A stretch of DNA of 7,403 bases from JAFLCA01 sp041907145 (GTDB lineage Bacteria > Bdellovibrionota_C > UBA2361 > JAFLCA01). A program made the position numbers and the translations under genes. The notes under the pieces are model-generated. The model saw nothing but the letters and a program-made list of their open reading frames with translations, did no database searches and was not told where the DNA came from. Below, piece after piece: positions 5,180-7,403 of the stretch (position 1 is the stretch's first letter; every line of letters begins with the position of its first letter). The stretch lies in NCBI GenBank assembly GCA_041907145.1, contig JAYRHW010000190.1, forward strand, positions 1 through 7,403, written 5' to 3'.

Positions 5180-6148
5180 TTGCATCCACTCATACTTGAT
5201 TGCGATACGGGCGAGGACGACGCCCTGGCCATCTTGCTGGCCGTGAAGCACTCGCGGAGACTGCGCGCGGTCGTCTCTTGCTTTGGGAATAGCTCGGTAG
5301 CAAATACCGCCCGCAACAGCGCGGATGTGCTATTTTACGCCGGCGCTACGAAAATCCCCGTTATTCAGGGGTCCGCCGGCCCCCTCCAGCCCCATTTGCA
5401 TCGAGCACGCAACGTCGATGCTGTCGAATTCGTCGGCGAAAATGGACTATGCAATATGTCGCTGCCGAAGGGCACCAAGGTTAAAATCCACAAGCCAGGC
5501 AAGAAGCTTCCAGAGTTATTACTCAAACAACTAAAATCACAAGGCCGAGTTGATTACGTAGTAACAGGTCCTTGTACTAACCTTGCCCGGCTTATTATGC
5601 ATGTCGGCGACCAAACGCATAAATATATCTCCCGTGTTTTCATAATGGGAGGGGCGCTCAAAGTTCCAGGCAACACGGGGCCAATCAACCCCAAGACCAA
5701 CAAGCCATTTGCGGAGTTCAATTTCTACTGCGACCCCTATGCCGCCGACGTTGTGCTGTCCTCAGGCCTGCCTATTTATTTGGTAAGCTGGGATACTACT
5801 TCGAAGCTGACGATTCCTTTCGACCGCTATCGAAAGCTGCGCGCACTAGATGCGACCGGCACGTTTACCTTGAAGTTAATGTCCCATTTCTATTCCTCAT
5901 TCGGGCTGTCTTTAGGCAGGAACTTTGAGCTTAACGATCCAATTACAGTTCTTGCCGCCATGGGAACCGGCGACTTTATTCCCAAGAAGGCCCAAATCGT
6001 GACCGATGGTCTGCAGTTTGGCCGTAGTATCCTTGCTCCTCGTGGGCAAAAGGTGATGCTGATGGATCTTAAGAAGGACAAAGTCGAGGGGTTGCTGCGC
6101 TCGACGCTCTCAATGCTCGGGCTTTCCGAACCAAAGGTTCTTGATTAG
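5180..6148 (+). CDS. Inosine/uridine-type nucleoside hydrolase family protein
   Basis: A 322-residue protein of the normal length for the family, which cleaves the N-glycosidic bond of nucleosides to free base and ribose using bound Ca2+. The N-terminal signature DCDTGEDDALAILLA (7-21) supplies D7, D9, D13 and D14; Thr10 replaces the usual Pro. Other family blocks are FGN (35-37) with N46, TGPCTNLARL (129-138), MGG (156-158), and GN (164-165) followed by AEFNFYCDPYAA (178-189; E179, N181, D185). The C-terminal metal ligand is D253 in LNDPITV, but the preceding residue is Asn252, where inosine/uridine hydrolases carry the His proposed to assist the leaving base; altered base specificity is plausible. 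The start is TTG at 5180, zero bases after the PRTase-HAD stop and in the same frame, with AAGGA 6 bases upstream. The N-terminus then aligns with the family start. It is probably cytoplasmic and co-translated with the PRTase-HAD protein. Related enzymes also act on pyrimidine nucleosides, so the substrate is open. Confidence 0.9.
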   Translation: MHPLILDCDTGEDDALAILLAVKHSRRLRAVVSCFGNSSVANTARNSADVLFYAGATKIPVIQGSAGPLQPHLHRARNVDAVEFVGENGLCNMSLPKGTKVKIHKPGKKLPELLLKQLKSQGRVDYVVTGPCTNLARLIMHVGDQTHKYISRVFIMGGALKVPGNTGPINPKTNKPFAEFNFYCDPYAADVVLSSGLPIYLVSWDTTSKLTIPFDRYRKLRALDATGTFTLKLMSHFYSSFGLSLGRNFELNDPITVLAAMGTGDFIPKKAQIVTDGLQFGRSILAPRGQKVMLMDLKKDKVEGLLRSTLSMLGLSEPKVLD

Positions 6149-6172
6149 TTAGGCTTTAGCAAGGCCCGATTC

Positions 6173-7403
6173 CTAATAGCAGGGATGATATTCGTCGATA
6201 ACTCCTGAGCAGGGCTCGCCGCCCCCACCCCCCGATCCGCCACCTCCACCATGCCCGGCCGTGGGCGTTGGAGTCGACGTATTCGTCACCAGCGGAGTCG
6301 GCGTTGGAGTCGGAGTATTGGTTGGCATAGGAGTCGGGGTGGGAGTTGGCGTTGGGGTAGCACTCGCCGTTGTCACTGGGGTCGGCGTCGAAGTAGCTGT
6401 CGGAGTAGGTGTTGGAGTTGGAGTAGAAGTTGGCGTGGCTGTCGGAGTCGCCGTTGGCTCCTCGCACTCGCCGGAGTTGCACATCGTCGGCGGGTCCTCT
6501 TCAGCTGCGACAGGACAGTGGCGATCGAGCACCGCCGACATCACCATGCCGGTAACCACGAGCTTCAGGTCAGCGAGAATGCGCTGGTTCTCGATATAAT
6601 TAGGACGCTCCCATGGAGTATGATCATATGTCTGATAGCCGCCCGGGGGAGAGATCCGATCGCCCCTATCCTTGTGGTAGATGTACCCTCCCATGCCGTT
6701 GCGCCGAAGAATTCTGAGTTCTTGCGGCTCCTCGTGCCCCTCAATCTCGAGCAGCAACGGCGACTGATAGTACATATCTTCCGCCTGAGGACTGTTGAGG
6801 TACGTAACGTTGAGGAAATCCATCCACCACCAAAGCTGTTGCAACGGGCGGGCGTTGGGCGCCCACCCACCGGCAAGAGGTAACTCGAAGGACAAAAATC
6901 CAGCGTATTGCTCCAGGGGAAAGGGCCTTAGGCCCTGCTCAATAGCCTGATTGAGAATCTTCCAGGCCACCACGGCACCCTGGCAGTTTGCGACGATAAT
7001 AAAGCGATCGTCCTCTCCGTAGCCCTGCATCTTTGAAACAATCTTGGGTCGCAGCAAGTTCGCGGCATCCTCGATTCTGGTGTCACCCGAATACCACAAC
7101 GGCTCGAACTCAACGCGGTATCCGTTCAGCAAAGGATTGTTATTGACCATGTGAGACCAGGCAGCAATATCCCCGATCTGTCCGTGGCGTACGCCGCCCC
7201 CGGGAATCGCAAAAACGACGACCGTTGGCTCTCGACATCGCTCTTGTGCATAGGCCGTGGCAGGACCTATCGACTCCCAAAGTCCATCTAGAACTTTAGC
7301 AAACCAATGCGGAGATTCGGTGGACTGCTGCGGAAATTGCAGGGCAAATCTGCAGTTCGGATTTCGTAAGCAATTTGCGTCGCGCACATACGCGTAGTGC
7401 AAA
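6173..7403 (-). CDS. Alpha/beta-hydrolase-like protein with Thr-Pro linker, partial
   Basis: The C-terminal 409 or more residues of a protein entering from the window edge. The first codon seen (TTG at 7402-7400) may or may not be the start, and no ribosome binding site can be checked. Numbering from it, residues 60-70 (TVVVFAIPGGG) resemble the first strand and oxyanion loop of an alpha/beta hydrolase. FIIVANCQGAVVAWKIL (134-150) matches the nucleophile elbow of cutinase/lipase-like enzymes (G-x-S-Q-G), with Cys140 in place of Ser and Ala138 in place of the first Gly. H261 in YDHTPW is a candidate catalytic His. Residues 316-381 are a Thr/Pro-rich linker, 385-395 a Gly-rich stretch, and the tail ends in two Cys residues. 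C127-type metal sites or membrane segments are not seen. ATAYAQ at 48-53 resembles a signal peptidase site but has no hydrophobic stretch before it. The linker style suggests an exported or surface protein. It is convergent with the nucleoside hydrolase and probably unrelated to that cluster. Confidence 0.75.
   Translation of the reverse strand, partial: LHYAYVRDANCLRNPNCRFALQFPQQSTESPHWFAKVLDGLWESIGPATAYAQERCREPTVVVFAIPGGGVRHGQIGDIAAWSHMVNNNPLLNGYRVEFEPLWYSGDTRIEDAANLLRPKIVSKMQGYGEDDRFIIVANCQGAVVAWKILNQAIEQGLRPFPLEQYAGFLSFELPLAGGWAPNARPLQQLWWWMDFLNVTYLNSPQAEDMYYQSPLLLEIEGHEEPQELRILRRNGMGGYIYHKDRGDRISPPGGYQTYDHTPWERPNYIENQRILADLKLVVTGMVMSAVLDRHCPVAAEEDPPTMCNSGECEEPTATPTATPTSTPTPTPTPTATSTPTPVTTASATPTPTPTPTPMPTNTPTPTPTPLVTNTSTPTPTAGHGGGGGSGGGGGEPCSGVIDEYHPCY
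6218..6457 (-). repeat. Low-complexity tract encoding Thr-Pro repeats and a Gly-rich stretch
   Basis: Positions 6260-6457 encode 66 residues made almost entirely of Thr-Pro pairs with scattered Ala, Ser, Val, Asn and Met. 6218-6250 encode five Gly, Ser and five Gly. The DNA unit is a degenerate 6-mer (ACN-CCN on the minus strand; GGAGTC/GGCGTT-like on plus), with mixed Thr and Pro codons, so the array is old or selected at protein level rather than freshly slipped. Unit gain or loss in multiples of 6 would keep the frame. The same tract makes long spurious Val-Gly and Arg-rich open frames on the plus strand, which are not genes. Confidence 0.9.

Noticed and set aside
4814..5316. Minus-strand open frames across the PRTase-HAD/nucleoside hydrolase junction
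   Set aside because: They lie opposite the motif-bearing HAD and nucleoside hydrolase domains and show no motifs or ribosome binding sites of their own.
6145..6180. Possible bidirectional terminator between the convergent nucleoside hydrolase and hydrolase-like genes (TTAGG 6149-6153 with CCTAA 6172-6176)
   Set aside because: The stem is only 5 AT-rich pairs around an 18-base loop with no T-run; too weak to call.
6251..6883. Long plus-strand open frames rich in Arg/Ser or Val-Gly opposite the Thr-Pro linker
   Set aside because: They are mirror images of the low-complexity 6-base repeat in the leftward gene, have no ribosome binding site, and their composition is purely repeat-driven.

Overview
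Bacterial DNA of moderate GC (mid-50s percent by eye). Genes are tightly packed, with stop/start overlaps, Shine-Dalgarno motifs and several GTG/TTG starts. The lineage cannot be fixed from the sequence. The long Thr-Pro linker in the last gene is a style common in Chloroflexota and several uncultured phyla, which is only a weak hint. There are no RNA genes, CRISPR arrays, insertion sequences or phage genes.

Layout: (1) A leftward operon (1616 to 1) encodes a 2H-phosphoesterase (LigT/2'-5' RNA ligase fold), then an inositol-monophosphatase-family phosphatase coupled by an ATGA overlap, then the first 44 residues of an unidentified protein whose GTG start lies 4 bases past the phosphatase stop and is cut by the window edge. 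(2) A 577-base divergent intergenic region (1617-2193) holds a strong 45-base imperfect hairpin just upstream of the rightward genes. (3) A rightward cluster (2194-6148) encodes an unrecognised 261-residue protein, a possible 20-residue leader peptide with an excellent ribosome binding site, a 689-residue protein with a phosphoribosyltransferase (PRTase)-type PRPP motif followed by a HAD hydrolase domain, and an inosine/uridine-type nucleoside hydrolase. The last two genes are in the same frame and separated only by one TAG codon followed directly by a TTG start. (4) Convergent to this cluster, a leftward partial gene (7403-6173) encodes an alpha/beta-hydrolase-like protein with Cys at the nucleophile elbow, a 66-residue Thr/Pro-rich linker, a Gly-rich stretch and a Cys-containing tail, probably exported.

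Taken together, five of the seven genes longer than 40 codons belong to families that handle phosphate esters or ribose-base bonds: cyclic phosphate opening, phosphomonoester removal, PRPP transfer, HAD phosphohydrolysis and N-glycoside hydrolysis. My inference is an accessory pathway that makes, remodels or degrades a nucleotide- or phosphoribose-based metabolite. Several members depart from family consensus at catalytic positions: Asn at two HAD positions, and Asn for His in the nucleoside hydrolase. This suggests specialised chemistry rather than housekeeping salvage. The exact substrate cannot be read from the sequence.
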